Source: HGM04593 sp045634365 (lineage in GTDB: Bacteria; Bacteroidota; Bacteroidia; Bacteroidales; Bacteroidaceae). Taken from it: 64,000 nucleotides of DNA. Below, one piece after another: positions 19,747 through 28,461 of this stretch. The stretch is from the NCBI GenBank assembly GCA_045634365.1, contig JAZRAC010000067.1, positions 18,334 through 82,333 on the forward strand, read 5' to 3'. A program made the translations under genes and the position numbers. Below the pieces are notes generated by a model that worked only from the letters and a program-made list of their open reading frames with translations, was not told the origin of the DNA and made no database searches. Within the stretch, counting starts at the first letter, position 1; the number at the start of each line of letters is the position of its first letter.

Positions 19747-20823
19747 TTAATCGATGGCGGCTATCTTCACGGGCGAGCCCTTGCGCAACTGCAAGGTGCC
19801 AGATGTAAGAATTGTGTCGCCTGCTTGCAGGCCGTCGAGAATTTGTATCTCGGCGTCGGTACGTATGCCTATTGTGACGCTCACCGGCTCGGCTTTTCCG
19901 TTGCGGTAGACAAATACCTTGTTAATGCCCATTTCCGGCACTATGGCCTCCGAGGGAATGGCAATTGCATTCTCAATCTCTTTGTTTTTCAGTCGAATGT
20001 CGGCGTATCGTCCGGCTTTCAACTCACCACTCTCGTTGGGGTAGATGGCACGCACGCTCAATGTGTGGGTGGTTGCGTCGAGGCTCGATTCGGTTGCGTA
20101 AACCTGTGCTTCGTATGGGTGCAACTTTCCGTCCACCTTAAATTCGAGTCTTGTTCCCTTTTTAATGTCGTTTGCATTCTTCTCGGGTACCGAAAATTCT
20201 ATCTTGATGGGTGTGAGGTTTGTGAGTCTTGCTATAATGGTGCTGGGCGATGCGTAGGCTCCCACGCTCACTTGGCGCAGGCCTATTGTCCCATCGAAAG
20301 GGGCACGTAGCTCGGTCATTTTTATTTCGGCCTTAACTTTGTCAATGTCGGCATTGAGCGTGGCAAGCTCGGTCTTCACCTGCTCGTATGCCTCCTTGCT
20401 CACCGCGTCGCGTTGCAACAGGGCATTCTGGCGATAGACGCGGTCCTCGGCAAGTGGCAGTTGCGATTCAAGCCTCTGCAACTGTGCCTGCAAATGGCTG
20501 TCGTTAACCTTGGCCAGAAGCTCTCCTTTTTTTACGAAACTGCCCTCGGTGAAGTAAATATCGGTTATTTTTCCCGATGTCTCGAATGATAACTCCACTT
20601 CGTCGTTGGGTACCAATTTGCCCGACACCTGTATTTCGTCGGTGAGTGTGTGCGGCTTTACAATCTTTGCGTTAACACTCAATGTGTTGCGAGCCTTCTG
20701 CTTTGGTTGTGTGTCGGCTGCGGTTAATTCATCGTTCTCGTGCGGGGTAAGCCTGTAAAATCCGAAAATGCCCAATGCTATTGCAAGCACGGCAATCAAT
20801 CCCCATTTAATTTTTTTGTTCAT
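19747..20823 (-). CDS. RND periplasmic adaptor (membrane fusion protein)
   Basis: 358 residues. An N-terminal membrane anchor (~5-23, WGLIAVLAIALGIFGFY) has no lipobox. Next come a biotinyl-lipoyl-like half (ISGKLVPNDEVELSF-type segment and FVKKGELLAKVNDSHLQAQL), a short alpha-hairpin (~110-165), the second lipoyl half (LRAPFDGTIGLRQVSVGAYA) and beta-barrel and proximal domains. It bridges pump and outer-membrane duct. First gene of the operon, 21 bases before the pump. Confidence 0.92.
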   Translation of the reverse strand: MNKKIKWGLIAVLAIALGIFGFYRLTPHENDELTAADTQPKQKARNTLSVNAKIVKPHTLTDEIQVSGKLVPNDEVELSFETSGKITDIYFTEGSFVKKGELLAKVNDSHLQAQLQRLESQLPLAEDRVYRQNALLQRDAVSKEAYEQVKTELATLNADIDKVKAEIKMTELRAPFDGTIGLRQVSVGAYASPSTIIARLTNLTPIKIEFSVPEKNANDIKKGTRLEFKVDGKLHPYEAQVYATESSLDATTHTLSVRAIYPNESGELKAGRYADIRLKNKEIENAIAIPSEAIVPEMGINKVFVYRNGKAEPVSVTIGIRTDAEIQILDGLQAGDTILTSGTLQLRKGSPVKIAAID

Positions 20824-20865
20824 TTTTTTATTTTGTAATTTGTTTCTTTAAAAATCAACTTCTTA

Positions 20866-20873
20866 CAAATATA
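20866..20873 (-). promoter_or_regulatory. -7 box for the RND operon
   Basis: TATATTTG on the minus strand, about 43 bases before the adaptor ATG, matches TAnnTTTG. It lies in an AT-rich gap divergent to efp. Confidence 0.45.
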
Positions 20874-20966
20874 ATATATTGCCGGCAAAAGTTTTTAAAA
20901 ATTAGGCCTATTTTAACATAAATTATTTTTACAAAATATAAGTTACAACCTATTAGTCTAAAATAA

Positions 20967-20997
20967 TTGGATAATTGCCCGATTTTTACTATCTTCG
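20967..20997 (+). promoter_or_regulatory. efp promoter
   Basis: TTG (20967-20969), 20 bases, then TATCTTCG (20990-20997). The efp ATG is 45 bases further on. Confidence 0.6.
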
Positions 20998-21042
20998 CGC
21001 CGAATTTATACAGACAATACTAACAAAAAATAGAATAGAATT

Positions 21043-21609
21043 ATGATTAATGCACAAGACATTAAAATCGGTACAGCCATCCGTATGGACGGCAAGTTGT
21101 ATTTTTGCATCGACTTTCTTCACGTAAAACCCGGTAAGGGCAACACCTTTATGCGTACAAAGCTCAAAGATGTTGTAGACGGTTATGTGTTGGAGCGTCG
21201 TTTCAACATCGGTGAGAAGTTGGAGGATGTTCGCGTGGAGCGTCGTCAGTTCCAGTATCTCTATCAAGAGGGTAGCGACTACATCTTTATGAACAACGAA
21301 ACATACGAGCAAGTGCCCATCGCTGCCGACCAGATTAACGGCGTTGCATATATGAAGGAGGGTATGAACCTCGATGTTGTAACCGATGCTTCTACCGATA
21401 CAATCCTTTTTGCCGAAATGCCCGTGAAGGTGGTTCTTGCAGTTACATACACAGAACCCGGTCTTAAAGGCGACACTGCTACCAACACCACAAAGCCCGC
21501 TACTTTGGAGACAGGTGCCGAGGTACGCGTTCCTTTGTTCATCAACGAGGGTGAGCTTGTGGAAATTGATACTCGCGATGGTTCTTATCAGGGCCGCGTG
21601 AAGGCTTAA
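21043..21609 (+). CDS. efp: Translation elongation factor P
   Basis: Relieves ribosome stalling at polyproline stretches. 188 residues, the usual length, with three domains. The domain I loop that reaches the peptidyl-transferase centre reads HVKPGKGNTF, with Lys32 at the tip, where many bacteria carry a modified residue. The C-terminal domain includes the EF-P signature segment ending VPLFINEGELVEIDTRDGSY. The gene has its own promoter. A glycosyltransferase gene follows after 29 bases. Confidence 0.97.
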   Translation: MINAQDIKIGTAIRMDGKLYFCIDFLHVKPGKGNTFMRTKLKDVVDGYVLERRFNIGEKLEDVRVERRQFQYLYQEGSDYIFMNNETYEQVPIAADQINGVAYMKEGMNLDVVTDASTDTILFAEMPVKVVLAVTYTEPGLKGDTATNTTKPATLETGAEVRVPLFINEGELVEIDTRDGSYQGRVKA

Positions 21610-21638
21610 TTCATTAAACGGCTTATAAATTAAAAGAT

Positions 21639-22634
21639 TTGTTATACTCTATAATTGTTCCGGTTTACAACAGGCCCGATGAGATTGATAAACTTCTTGA
21701 AAGCCTGTCGGCTCAAACGGTAAAGCCTTTTGAGTTGGTGATTATAGAGGATGGCTCAAAAGAACGATGCGACCATTTGATTGGTCGCTATCGTTCTTTT
21801 TTTACCATTCACTACCACTATAAGGAGAATGAGGGGCGTTGCGAGGCACGTAACTATGGCCTTGCGCGTGCCACGGGCGATTATATGCTCTTCTTCGACT
21901 CCGATGTTATACTCCCGCCATTTTATTTCGAGAGGTTGGAGGCCGCAATGGCTGCTGCGCCCTGCGACTGCTTCGGCGGCCCCGATGCAGCCAACGACTC
22001 CTTTTCGGATATGCAGAAGGCGGTGAGCCACTCGATGACCTCCTTTTGGACTACGGGTGGCATACGCGGCGGTAAGGTGGTAATGGAGAAATTCTGTCCC
22101 CGTACTTTTAATATGGGCATCTCCCGCAGGGTTTACGAAACGGTGGGGGGCTTCAATGATATGCTTGGTGAGGATATTGATTTAAGCCTTCGCATACGCA
22201 AGGCAGGGTTCGATATTCGTCTCATACGCGAAGCGTTTGTCTACCATAAACGCCGCATAGACTTTGGCCGTTTCTTCAAACAGGTAAATAACTTCGGGCA
22301 GGCACGCATTTGGCTGCAAATTCTTCACCCGGGCTCAATGAAACTTGTGCACACCCTTCCCGCGCTTATGCTCATTGCCGGAGTATTACTGCTTGTCGCA
22401 TCGCTCTTCTGCCCGTGGCTGTTGCTGCTGCCGTTGCTCTATGCGCTGCTCATATTCTGCGACGCCCTTGCCAAGAAACTGAGCCCACGGGTGGCAGCCC
22501 TCTCGGTGGCGGCTGCCGCAGTGCAGATAACAGGCTATGGCACAGGCTTCCTGAAAGCCTTTTGGTTGAAGATGGTGCTCAAACAGCCTCTTGAAACTAA
22601 ACGCACATTGATAAATCTTATGAACCGCGGGTGA
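21639..22634 (+). CDS. Glycosyltransferase family 2, membrane-associated
   Basis: 331 residues with a GT-A fold: IIVPVYNRPDEIDKLLESL at the N-terminus and metal/nucleotide-sugar motif D87-S-D89 in MLFFDSDV. The acceptor-side motif GEDIDLSLRIRKAG lies near residues 175-190. The C-terminal region (~235-300) has two or three hydrophobic segments, so it probably acts at the inner membrane on a lipid-linked or surface glycan. The start appears to be TTG 21639: an in-frame stop at 21615-21617 leaves no ATG or GTG before LYSIIVPVYN. The stop codon overlaps a possible GTG start of radC. Donor and acceptor are unknown. Confidence 0.85.
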   Translation: MLYSIIVPVYNRPDEIDKLLESLSAQTVKPFELVIIEDGSKERCDHLIGRYRSFFTIHYHYKENEGRCEARNYGLARATGDYMLFFDSDVILPPFYFERLEAAMAAAPCDCFGGPDAANDSFSDMQKAVSHSMTSFWTTGGIRGGKVVMEKFCPRTFNMGISRRVYETVGGFNDMLGEDIDLSLRIRKAGFDIRLIREAFVYHKRRIDFGRFFKQVNNFGQARIWLQILHPGSMKLVHTLPALMLIAGVLLLVASLFCPWLLLLPLLYALLIFCDALAKKLSPRVAALSVAAAAVQITGYGTGFLKAFWLKMVLKQPLETKRTLINLMNRG

Positions 22635-22636
22635 TT

Positions 22637-23332
22637 ATGGAACAGAAGATAAGGCAAAGCATTAAGGAGTGGCCCGAGGATGAGCGTCCGCGCGAGAAGG
22701 TGCTGAAAAACGGCGTTGCGGCATTGAGTAAGTCGGAACTGCTGGCAATACTCATAGGTTCGGGAAATGCCGAGGAGTCGGCCGTGGAACTTATGAAAAA
22801 GGTTCTTGCCTCTTGTGGCGACAGCATAGCCGAGCTTGCGAAGCTGTCGGTAGACGACCTTTGCGAGTTTAAGGGGATAGGGCCGGCAAAAGCAATTACC
22901 ATTGTGGCTGCCTGTGAATTGTGGAAACGTCGTCGCGACGACGACCGCAGTGAGCAGAAGCGTATAAAATCCTCGTCGGACATATATGAATATTTCTACC
23001 CTTATATGTGCGACCTCTCCGTCGAAGAGAGCTATATATTGTTGCTCAACAATATGAATAAGGTGATAGACCACGTTAAAATAAGCAGTGGCGGGCTCAC
23101 CGCATCCACCGTGGATGTGCGTGTGGTGTTGCGCGAGGCTCTTATGAAACGCGCAACGGCAGTAGCCCTTTGTCACAACCACCCATCGGGCAATACCCGC
23201 CCCAGCCGCGACGATGATAATGTTACGGTGAGCATAGCAGCAGCCTGCAAAATTATGAACATCCGCTTCCTCGACCATATTATATTTACCGACGGAGCAT
23301 ATTTCAGTTATTGCGACGAATCGCGTCTTTAA
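22637..23332 (+). CDS. radC: RadC family protein (JAB/MPN domain)
   Basis: 231 residues from ATG 22637; a GTG at 22631 that overlaps the preceding stop is a less likely start. The N-terminal part (~1-100) has helix-hairpin-helix-like segments (DLCEFKGIGPAKAITIVAACEL). The C-terminal JAB domain has the metal site HNHPSGNTRPSRDD. RadC proteins were once tied to DNA repair, but their biochemical role is unsettled. Same-strand cluster with the glycosyltransferase and the MIP18-family gene suggests co-transcription. Confidence 0.93.
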   Translation: MEQKIRQSIKEWPEDERPREKVLKNGVAALSKSELLAILIGSGNAEESAVELMKKVLASCGDSIAELAKLSVDDLCEFKGIGPAKAITIVAACELWKRRRDDDRSEQKRIKSSSDIYEYFYPYMCDLSVEESYILLLNNMNKVIDHVKISSGGLTASTVDVRVVLREALMKRATAVALCHNHPSGNTRPSRDDDNVTVSIAAACKIMNIRFLDHIIFTDGAYFSYCDESRL

Positions 23333-23344
23333 TTAGTTGTGTGT

Positions 23345-23656
23345 ATGGAAAAAATAGTTCTTGAAGAGAAAATAGTGGAAATGATAAAGACGGTGTACGA
23401 CCCCGAAATTCCCGTCAACATATACGACCTTGGGCTCATATACCGCATCGAGGTTAAGGAGGATAACTCCGTGGATATAGATATGACACTCACAGCCCCC
23501 AACTGCCCCGCAGCCGATTTTATGCTCGAAGATACACGTCAGAAGGTAGAGTCGATAGAGGGGATTGGTGCGGTGAATATTCAGTTGGTCTTTGAGCCCG
23601 AATGGTCGCAAGACCTTATGACCGAGGAGGCCAAGCTGGAACTTGGTCTATTGTAG
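23345..23656 (+). CDS. MIP18/DUF59-family Fe-S assembly-associated protein
   Basis: 103 residues, essentially one MIP18 domain: KTVYDPEIPVNIYDLGLIY and the MTLTAPNCPAADFM segment with its conserved cysteine. Members include SufT/PaaD-like proteins that help mature Fe-S proteins. ATG 23345 fits the usual domain start better than GTG 23339. It lies 12 bases after radC and 22 before the lpxH-like gene. No suf genes are in the window, so the partner is unknown. Confidence 0.88.
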   Translation: MEKIVLEEKIVEMIKTVYDPEIPVNIYDLGLIYRIEVKEDNSVDIDMTLTAPNCPAADFMLEDTRQKVESIEGIGAVNIQLVFEPEWSQDLMTEEAKLELGLL

Positions 23657-23678
23657 AATGTAACCCACCCGCTTCCCT

Positions 23679-24440
23679 ATGAAAAAGATATATTTCCTCT
23701 CCGATGCTCATCTTGGCTCTTGGGCAATAGAGCACAGCCGCACCCACGAGAGAAGGCTCGTATCGTTTCTCGACAAAATTAAGAACGATGCAGCGGCCGT
23801 GTATATGCTCGGTGATATGTTCGATTTTTGGTACGAACATAAATACTGCGTGCCAAAGGGCTTCACCCGCTTCCTTGGCAAAGTGTCGGAACTTACCGAC
23901 AAGGGAGTGGAGGTACACTTCTTTACCGGCAATCACGACCAATGGTGCCTCGACTATTTTGAAAAAGAGTGTGGCATTATTCTGCACCGTGAGCCCTGCC
24001 TTGTGGAACTGAATGGCAAGGAGTTTTTCCTTGCTCACGGTGATGAATTCTCAAAAGACAAGATCTATTTGTTGCTGCGCAAAATATTCCACAGCAAGTT
24101 CCTGCGCCGATGCTTCTCGATGCTGCACCCCCGTTGGAGCCTGTGGATGGGCAACAGCTGGGCGCGCCACAGTATGATTAAACACAAGGTGAAGGGCGAT
24201 ACTCCCTTCCTTGGTGCCGAAAATGAATTCTGCGTGCAGTTTGCCACGGAGTATTTGAAGAAGCATCCCTCGGTCGATTGTTTCATCTTCGGTCACAGGC
24301 ATGTCGACGAGGATTTTCCGTTGGGCGAGGCCTCCCGTTGCATCTTTTTGGGCGACTGGATTTCAAATTTTGCCTATGTGGTGTACGACGGCAAGGATAT
24401 TATGCGTAAACACTATATAGAGGGTGAGTCAATGATATAA
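23679..24440 (+). CDS. UDP-2,3-diacylglucosamine hydrolase-like metallophosphoesterase (LpxH family)
   Basis: 253 residues of the calcineurin-like phosphoesterase fold. Metal-site motifs in order are SDAHLG (D9, H11), GDMFDFW (D46), GNHDQW, a central HGDEF and FGHRHVDE. GDMFDFW plus GHRH is characteristic of LpxH, which cleaves UDP-diacylglucosamine to lipid X and UMP in lipid A synthesis at the inner membrane. A related LpxH-like phosphatase cannot be excluded. Last gene of the efp-side cluster, closed by a strong hairpin. Confidence 0.85.
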   Translation: MKKIYFLSDAHLGSWAIEHSRTHERRLVSFLDKIKNDAAAVYMLGDMFDFWYEHKYCVPKGFTRFLGKVSELTDKGVEVHFFTGNHDQWCLDYFEKECGIILHREPCLVELNGKEFFLAHGDEFSKDKIYLLLRKIFHSKFLRRCFSMLHPRWSLWMGNSWARHSMIKHKVKGDTPFLGAENEFCVQFATEYLKKHPSVDCFIFGHRHVDEDFPLGEASRCIFLGDWISNFAYVVYDGKDIMRKHYIEGESMI

Positions 24441-24445
24441 GCCAT

Positions 24446-24488
24446 ATAGAGCAAGGGGGCGACTGAGAAAGTCGCCCCCTTGCTCTAT
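24446..24488. terminator. Strong hairpin after the lpxH-like gene
   Basis: Perfect 18-base GC-rich arms (ATAGAGCAAGGGGGCGAC) surround a 7-base loop between convergent genes. There is no long T run, but position and strength fit a terminator. Confidence 0.75.
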
Positions 24489-24506
24489 GGTTCTCTTTGC
24501 TTCCCG

Positions 24507-24773
24507 CTAATTTTTATAATCGTCAAAATTGTAAATATACTCCCTGTTGTATTTTCTTTCATATTGTTCCTTTTTATGCGGGAACAAGGCCGGGTAGTTT
24601 ATCCCGTCGTAGAAGTATTGGAATACTGTGCGGGAAATTTCCATTTCTTCGTGGAAGTTGTTGCAAAATTCTGTATCTTTGTTCAGCCTTGCAGTGTCAA
24701 CAGGGAAATATTGTGCAGTAGCGTTTGTTGACAAGGTTATTAGTAGTAGCGTGGTGAAAAATAGTCGTTTCAT
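24507..24773 (-). CDS. Small secreted protein, unknown function
   Basis: 88 residues. A clear signal peptide (residues ~1-20, FFTTLLLITLSTNATAQ) leaves ~68 mature residues rich in Tyr, Asn and charged residues, with one Cys. No family recognised. Minus-strand TACATTTG (24807-24800) lies ~27 bases before the ATG, which supports expression. It stands alone between the lpxH-like gene and the ackA terminator. Confidence 0.7.
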   Translation of the reverse strand: MKRLFFTTLLLITLSTNATAQYFPVDTARLNKDTEFCNNFHEEMEISRTVFQYFYDGINYPALFPHKKEQYERKYNREYIYNFDDYKN

Positions 24774-24799
24774 ATTGCTTCTTCGACAAAAGTATAATA

Positions 24800-24807
24800 C
24801 AAATGTA
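24800..24807 (-). promoter_or_regulatory. -7 box for the 88-residue secreted protein gene
   Basis: TACATTTG on the minus strand, about 27 bases before ATG 24773. Confidence 0.5.
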
Positions 24808-24863
24808 CAAACAAGGTCGTTAAATTACCAATTTGTGCAGATAAAATTATTTACCCATAAAAA

Positions 24864-24895
24864 CAGGGTACCCGTTCAAATGAACGGGTACCCTG
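24864..24895 (-). terminator. Terminator of the pta-ackA operon
   Basis: Perfect 15-base arms (CAGGGTACCCGTTCA) with an AA loop are followed on the minus strand by a T run. Confidence 0.9.
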
Positions 24896-24920
24896 CAATA
24901 TTTATCTGTATCGAGCGTGA

Positions 24921-26126
24921 TTATTTCATACCCTTTACAATTTCGTATGTATCGCTTGCAATCATCAACTCCTCGTCGGTGGGAATGAGCAACACTTTCA
25001 CTTTTGAATCGGGAGTTGAGAGCACAGCCTCTTCGCCACGGGTTACGGCGTTCTTCTCCTTGTCGAGCTTCACACCCATAAATTCAAGGCCTTCAAGCAC
25101 AGCCTCGCGACAATCTGCCTGATTTTCACCAACACCGCCGGCGAAGATAATAACATCTACTCCGCCCATTGCAGCAGCATATTCACCAATGTATTTCTTA
25201 ATGCGGTAGAAGTACATTGTGTTAGCGAGTATGGCGCGTTTGTTGCCTGCATCGGCCTCGGCCTTTACTTCGCGCATATCACTCGACACGCCCGATACTC
25301 CTGCCATTCCCGATTTTTTGTTCAAAAGGTCGGAGAGGCCGTGAGTGTCCAATCCCATCTTGTCCATAATAAAGGGGATTGCACCCGGGTCGATGTCACC
25401 GCTGCGTGTGCCCATCATAAGGCCGGCGAGGGGGGTGAGTCCCATAGATGTGTCGATGCTCTTGCCGTCCTTTACAGCAGCGCAAGAACCGCCGTTGCCA
25501 ATGTGGCAGGTGATTATCTTGCTGCCCTCGGCGGGAATACCAAGCATCTCTAATGCACGCTTGGTGATATAACGGTGCGATGTTCCGTGGAATCCGTAGC
25601 GGCGTATGCCATACTTCTCGTACAACTCATAGGGGATGGCGTACATATAAGCATAGTCGGGCATTGTCTGGTGGAACGCTGTGTCGAATACTCCCACCTG
25701 TGGAATTTCGGGGGCAACCTCCTTAACGGCGTTAACGCCTTTGAGGTTGGCGGGGTTGTGCAGGGGGGCAAGGTCGTTGCAAGCCTCGAATGTTTCGAGA
25801 ACCTCGGGGGTGAGCAGTGTCGATGCGCTGAACTTCTCGCCACCGTGTACCATACGGTGGCCCACTGCGTCGATATCCTCGATTGATTTTACAACGCCGT
25901 ATTTGTCGCTTGTCAATAGGTCGATGATGAGGCGCACGCCGGTTGTGTGCTCGGGGATTGCCGCGAAAATAGTCTCTTTCTCGCCGTTGGGCAATGTGAA
26001 TTTAATGAACGAGCCTTCGAGGCCTATTTTCTCAATACCGCCTTTTGCGAGTACCTCTTTTGTCTCAATATCAAACAATTGGTATTTGATAGATGAACTT
26101 CCGCAGTTCAATACAAGTATTTTCAT
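24921..26126 (-). CDS. ackA: Acetate kinase
   Basis: Converts acetyl phosphate and ADP to acetate and ATP in the cytoplasm. 401 residues, the usual length. N-terminal LVLNCGSSSIKYQLF and the central HIGNGGSCAAVKDGKSIDTS carry the ASKHA-fold phosphate-binding signatures. VGHRMVHGGEKF and FAGGVGENQ are also typical. It follows pta by 15 bases and ends at a strong terminator, so it is the second gene of a pta-ackA operon. Confidence 0.97.
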   Translation of the reverse strand: MKILVLNCGSSSIKYQLFDIETKEVLAKGGIEKIGLEGSFIKFTLPNGEKETIFAAIPEHTTGVRLIIDLLTSDKYGVVKSIEDIDAVGHRMVHGGEKFSASTLLTPEVLETFEACNDLAPLHNPANLKGVNAVKEVAPEIPQVGVFDTAFHQTMPDYAYMYAIPYELYEKYGIRRYGFHGTSHRYITKRALEMLGIPAEGSKIITCHIGNGGSCAAVKDGKSIDTSMGLTPLAGLMMGTRSGDIDPGAIPFIMDKMGLDTHGLSDLLNKKSGMAGVSGVSSDMREVKAEADAGNKRAILANTMYFYRIKKYIGEYAAAMGGVDVIIFAGGVGENQADCREAVLEGLEFMGVKLDKEKNAVTRGEEAVLSTPDSKVKVLLIPTDEELMIASDTYEIVKGMK

Positions 26127-26141
26127 AGTGTGTATCTCTGT

Positions 26142-27152
26142 TTAGTTTTTAGCAGCAATAGCTTGGTTGGCTGTAATGGCAATCATCATATAAACATCCT
26201 CGATGGAGCAACCGCGTGAGAGGTCGTTCACAGGGCGTGCAATACCTTGAAGCACGGGGCCGATAGCTTCGGCACCGCCCAGACGCTGTACAAGTTTGTA
26301 ACCGATGTTTCCTGCGCCAAGGTCGGGGAAGATGAGTACGTTGGCTTTTCCTGCAACGGTTGAGCCAGGAGCCTTGCTCTGTCCCACAAATGGCACGAGG
26401 GCTGCGTCGGCCTGCAATTCTCCGTCGATAGAGAGTTCGGGAGCAAGTTCGTGTGCGAGTCTTGTGGCCTCAACCACTTTGTCAACCATTTCGTGCTTGG
26501 CCGAGCCTTTGGTCGAGAAGCTGAGCATTGCAACGCGGGGCTCCTCGAAGCCTGCGATTGCTTTTGCTGTTTGTGCGGTGCACACTGCTATTTGCGACAA
26601 TTGGTTGGCGTCGGGGGTGGGGGTAACGGCTACGTCGCCCACGAAGAGAACACCATCCTCGCCATACTCTTTCGCATTTGTAATCATCATCATCGCACCC
26701 GATACACAGCTTATTCCGGGGGAGGTCTTTATAATCTGCAATGCGGGGCGCAATACGTTGCCTGTGGTGTTCTGTGCACCGGCAACCTGCCCGTCTGCGT
26801 CGCCGTTCTTTATTATCAGGCAGCCAAGATACAAGGGGTTGCATACGAGTTTCTGTGCATCCTCCATTGTCATTCCTTTTGCCTTGCGCAATTCGTAGAG
26901 GAGGGTTGCATACTTCTCGGCGTCGGGGTTGTTGGCAGGGTCGATTATTGTTGCCTTCTCAATGTTTGTGAGCCCGAATTTAGAGGCGAGTGAGAGTATT
27001 TCCTCTTTGTTGCCAATGAGGATAATTTCGGCAATGCCGTCGGCAATAGCTTTGTCGGCAGCCTTCAATGTGCGCTCCTCTGTGCCTTCGGGGAGTACGA
27101 TGCGCTGTTTGTTGTTGCGAGCGCGGTCGAGTAGATTTTTTATAACATCCAT
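26142..27152 (-). CDS. pta: Phosphate acetyltransferase
   Basis: Makes acetyl phosphate from acetyl-CoA and phosphate. 336 residues, the short Pta form without the N-terminal regulatory domains of the ~700-residue enterobacterial type. Typical segments are RIVLPEGTEERTLKAAD at the N-terminus, AGAQNTTGNVLRPALQIIKT in the middle and LIFPDLGAGNIGYKLVQR with QGIARPVNDLSRGCS near the end. First gene of the pta-ackA operon. A long structured leader of ~165 bases precedes it and may regulate it. Confidence 0.96.
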   Translation of the reverse strand: MDVIKNLLDRARNNKQRIVLPEGTEERTLKAADKAIADGIAEIILIGNKEEILSLASKFGLTNIEKATIIDPANNPDAEKYATLLYELRKAKGMTMEDAQKLVCNPLYLGCLIIKNGDADGQVAGAQNTTGNVLRPALQIIKTSPGISCVSGAMMMITNAKEYGEDGVLFVGDVAVTPTPDANQLSQIAVCTAQTAKAIAGFEEPRVAMLSFSTKGSAKHEMVDKVVEATRLAHELAPELSIDGELQADAALVPFVGQSKAPGSTVAGKANVLIFPDLGAGNIGYKLVQRLGGAEAIGPVLQGIARPVNDLSRGCSIEDVYMMIAITANQAIAAKN

Positions 27153-27325
27153 TGTTGTAAATTTATTATAGTTTCACTAATTTCTAAAAATGTTGTCTGT
27201 GGAATGTTATCTCGCAGGCATATAGTGTTGCGACAGAGGCAAGGTCGTGCGGCTGTTGGGTGTTGCTGACGGCAACCGGTGAGGCAACAAATGGCGGCAT
27301 TGTGTAAAAATGCCATATTCAACCG
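27153..27325 (-). promoter_or_regulatory. Long structured leader of pta
   Basis: From the -7 box to the pta ATG there are ~170 bases, unusually GC-rich compared with other gaps. Hairpins can be drawn at 27296-27314 (GGCATT/AATGCC), 27262-27276 (GTTGC/GCAAC) and 27212-27233 (TCGCA/TGCGA). An open frame of up to 62 codons crosses the leader and overlaps the first codons of pta in another frame. No known riboswitch class recognised. Confidence 0.4.
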
Positions 27326-27333
27326 CAAAGTTA
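27326..27333 (-). promoter_or_regulatory. -7 box of the pta-ackA operon
   Basis: TAACTTTG on the minus strand, about 175 bases before the pta ATG. The remaining gap to 27490 is AT-rich with nothing else recognisable. Confidence 0.5.
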
Positions 27334-27490
27334 CGCTATTTTACTGCGTTTAACAAAATATGTGGCTGAAATTTATTTATAAATTTAGAAGTTGTTTAAA
27401 ATTTATTTCGCGATTGTTTGAGGATTGTTTTTTTATTTGGCTTTGATATATTTTTTATAAGAAATTTAAAAAACTTCTTATTGTTAAGTG

Positions 27491-27498
27491 TATCTTCG
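27491..27498 (+). promoter_or_regulatory. -7 box for the GNAT gene
   Basis: TATCTTCG, 45 bases before ATG 27543. It makes the in-frame upstream TTG at 27507 an unlikely start. Confidence 0.5.
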
Positions 27499-27542
27499 CG
27501 TAACGATTGATTATTTTCAGAAGGAATTTAAATAGCATTCTT

Positions 27543-28397
27543 ATGCAACAACCGCGTTTCGATATTTTGCGCCCGTCGGCGGTGAAGGAACAATTGTGTG
27601 AACTGTGGCAGGAGGCTTTTGGCGACAGCCGCGAGTTTGTCGATGCCTTTTTTGCTCACTTTCCCTGTGACGATTGTGCCCACACTCTCTCGCTTGGCGG
27701 CAGGGTAGTATCGGTACTCTACGCTTTGCCATCTACGCTGTGTATAGCTGGCAGTGAGCACTCTGCTGCCTATATTTATGCTGTTGCCACTGCAGCCGAT
27801 TGTCGCGGCAGGGGTTATATGCAACTGCTTGTGGAGCGTGTGGAGGGGCTTTTGCGCAGCCGTGGAGTGGAATATCTTTACCTTCTTCCTGCGTCGGGAA
27901 CGTTACGCAATTATTACTCGCGGTTGGGATATTCTGTCTGCTCTTCAAGGGCGGTTGAGTATTTGTCACAGCCGCACGGCGGGAGTGGGGCCTTTCGCTT
28001 CGAGGAGGCTGCTTTTTCTCCCCGTCTGGCAGATTTTTGCATTGAGCAACAGCGCAGTAACGCACCCTCGGTGGTTCACTCGGCAGCCTCGCTTGCAATG
28101 AACTTTTTTAATTGCCGCTCACAGGGTGGTGGGGTGTTTGCCGTTTACGACAGTGAGCGCATCGTCTCTCTCGCTTTTGTGGCAATGGATGGCGATGGGC
28201 CTTTGCTGCTTGAATGTTATTCGGCGTCGCTCGTGGCGAAGGATTTTATGATACAATCGCTCTGCGGGCACTTTGCCGTCGATACTATGCGTGCTTTTGT
28301 GCAGGGAAAGGGCGAGCCTTGTTGTATGGTGCGCCGTCTCACAGGCTCGGGCACTCTCCCCGCCTGTGTGAATATATCTCTTCTGCTCGATAAATAA
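27543..28397 (+). CDS. GNAT-family N-acetyltransferase
   Basis: 284 residues. The acetyl-CoA-binding motif A is clear at ~80-100: YAVATAADCRGRGYMQLLVE, with the R-G-x-G-type loop, followed by a motif B-like segment ending NYYSRLGY. The C-terminal half (~150-284) is a second, less conserved domain, giving a size like two-domain GNAT proteins. Substrate unknown. Divergent from pta and followed by a lipoprotein gene that has its own -7-like box. Confidence 0.82.
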   Translation: MQQPRFDILRPSAVKEQLCELWQEAFGDSREFVDAFFAHFPCDDCAHTLSLGGRVVSVLYALPSTLCIAGSEHSAAYIYAVATAADCRGRGYMQLLVERVEGLLRSRGVEYLYLLPASGTLRNYYSRLGYSVCSSRAVEYLSQPHGGSGAFRFEEAAFSPRLADFCIEQQRSNAPSVVHSAASLAMNFFNCRSQGGGVFAVYDSERIVSLAFVAMDGDGPLLLECYSASLVAKDFMIQSLCGHFAVDTMRAFVQGKGEPCCMVRRLTGSGTLPACVNISLLLDK

Positions 28398-28461
28398 ATG
28401 CAGTATCTCCCCTGCTGTTTGGGAATTTATTGCTATTTTCGCGTGTCTAAATTAAGAAACT

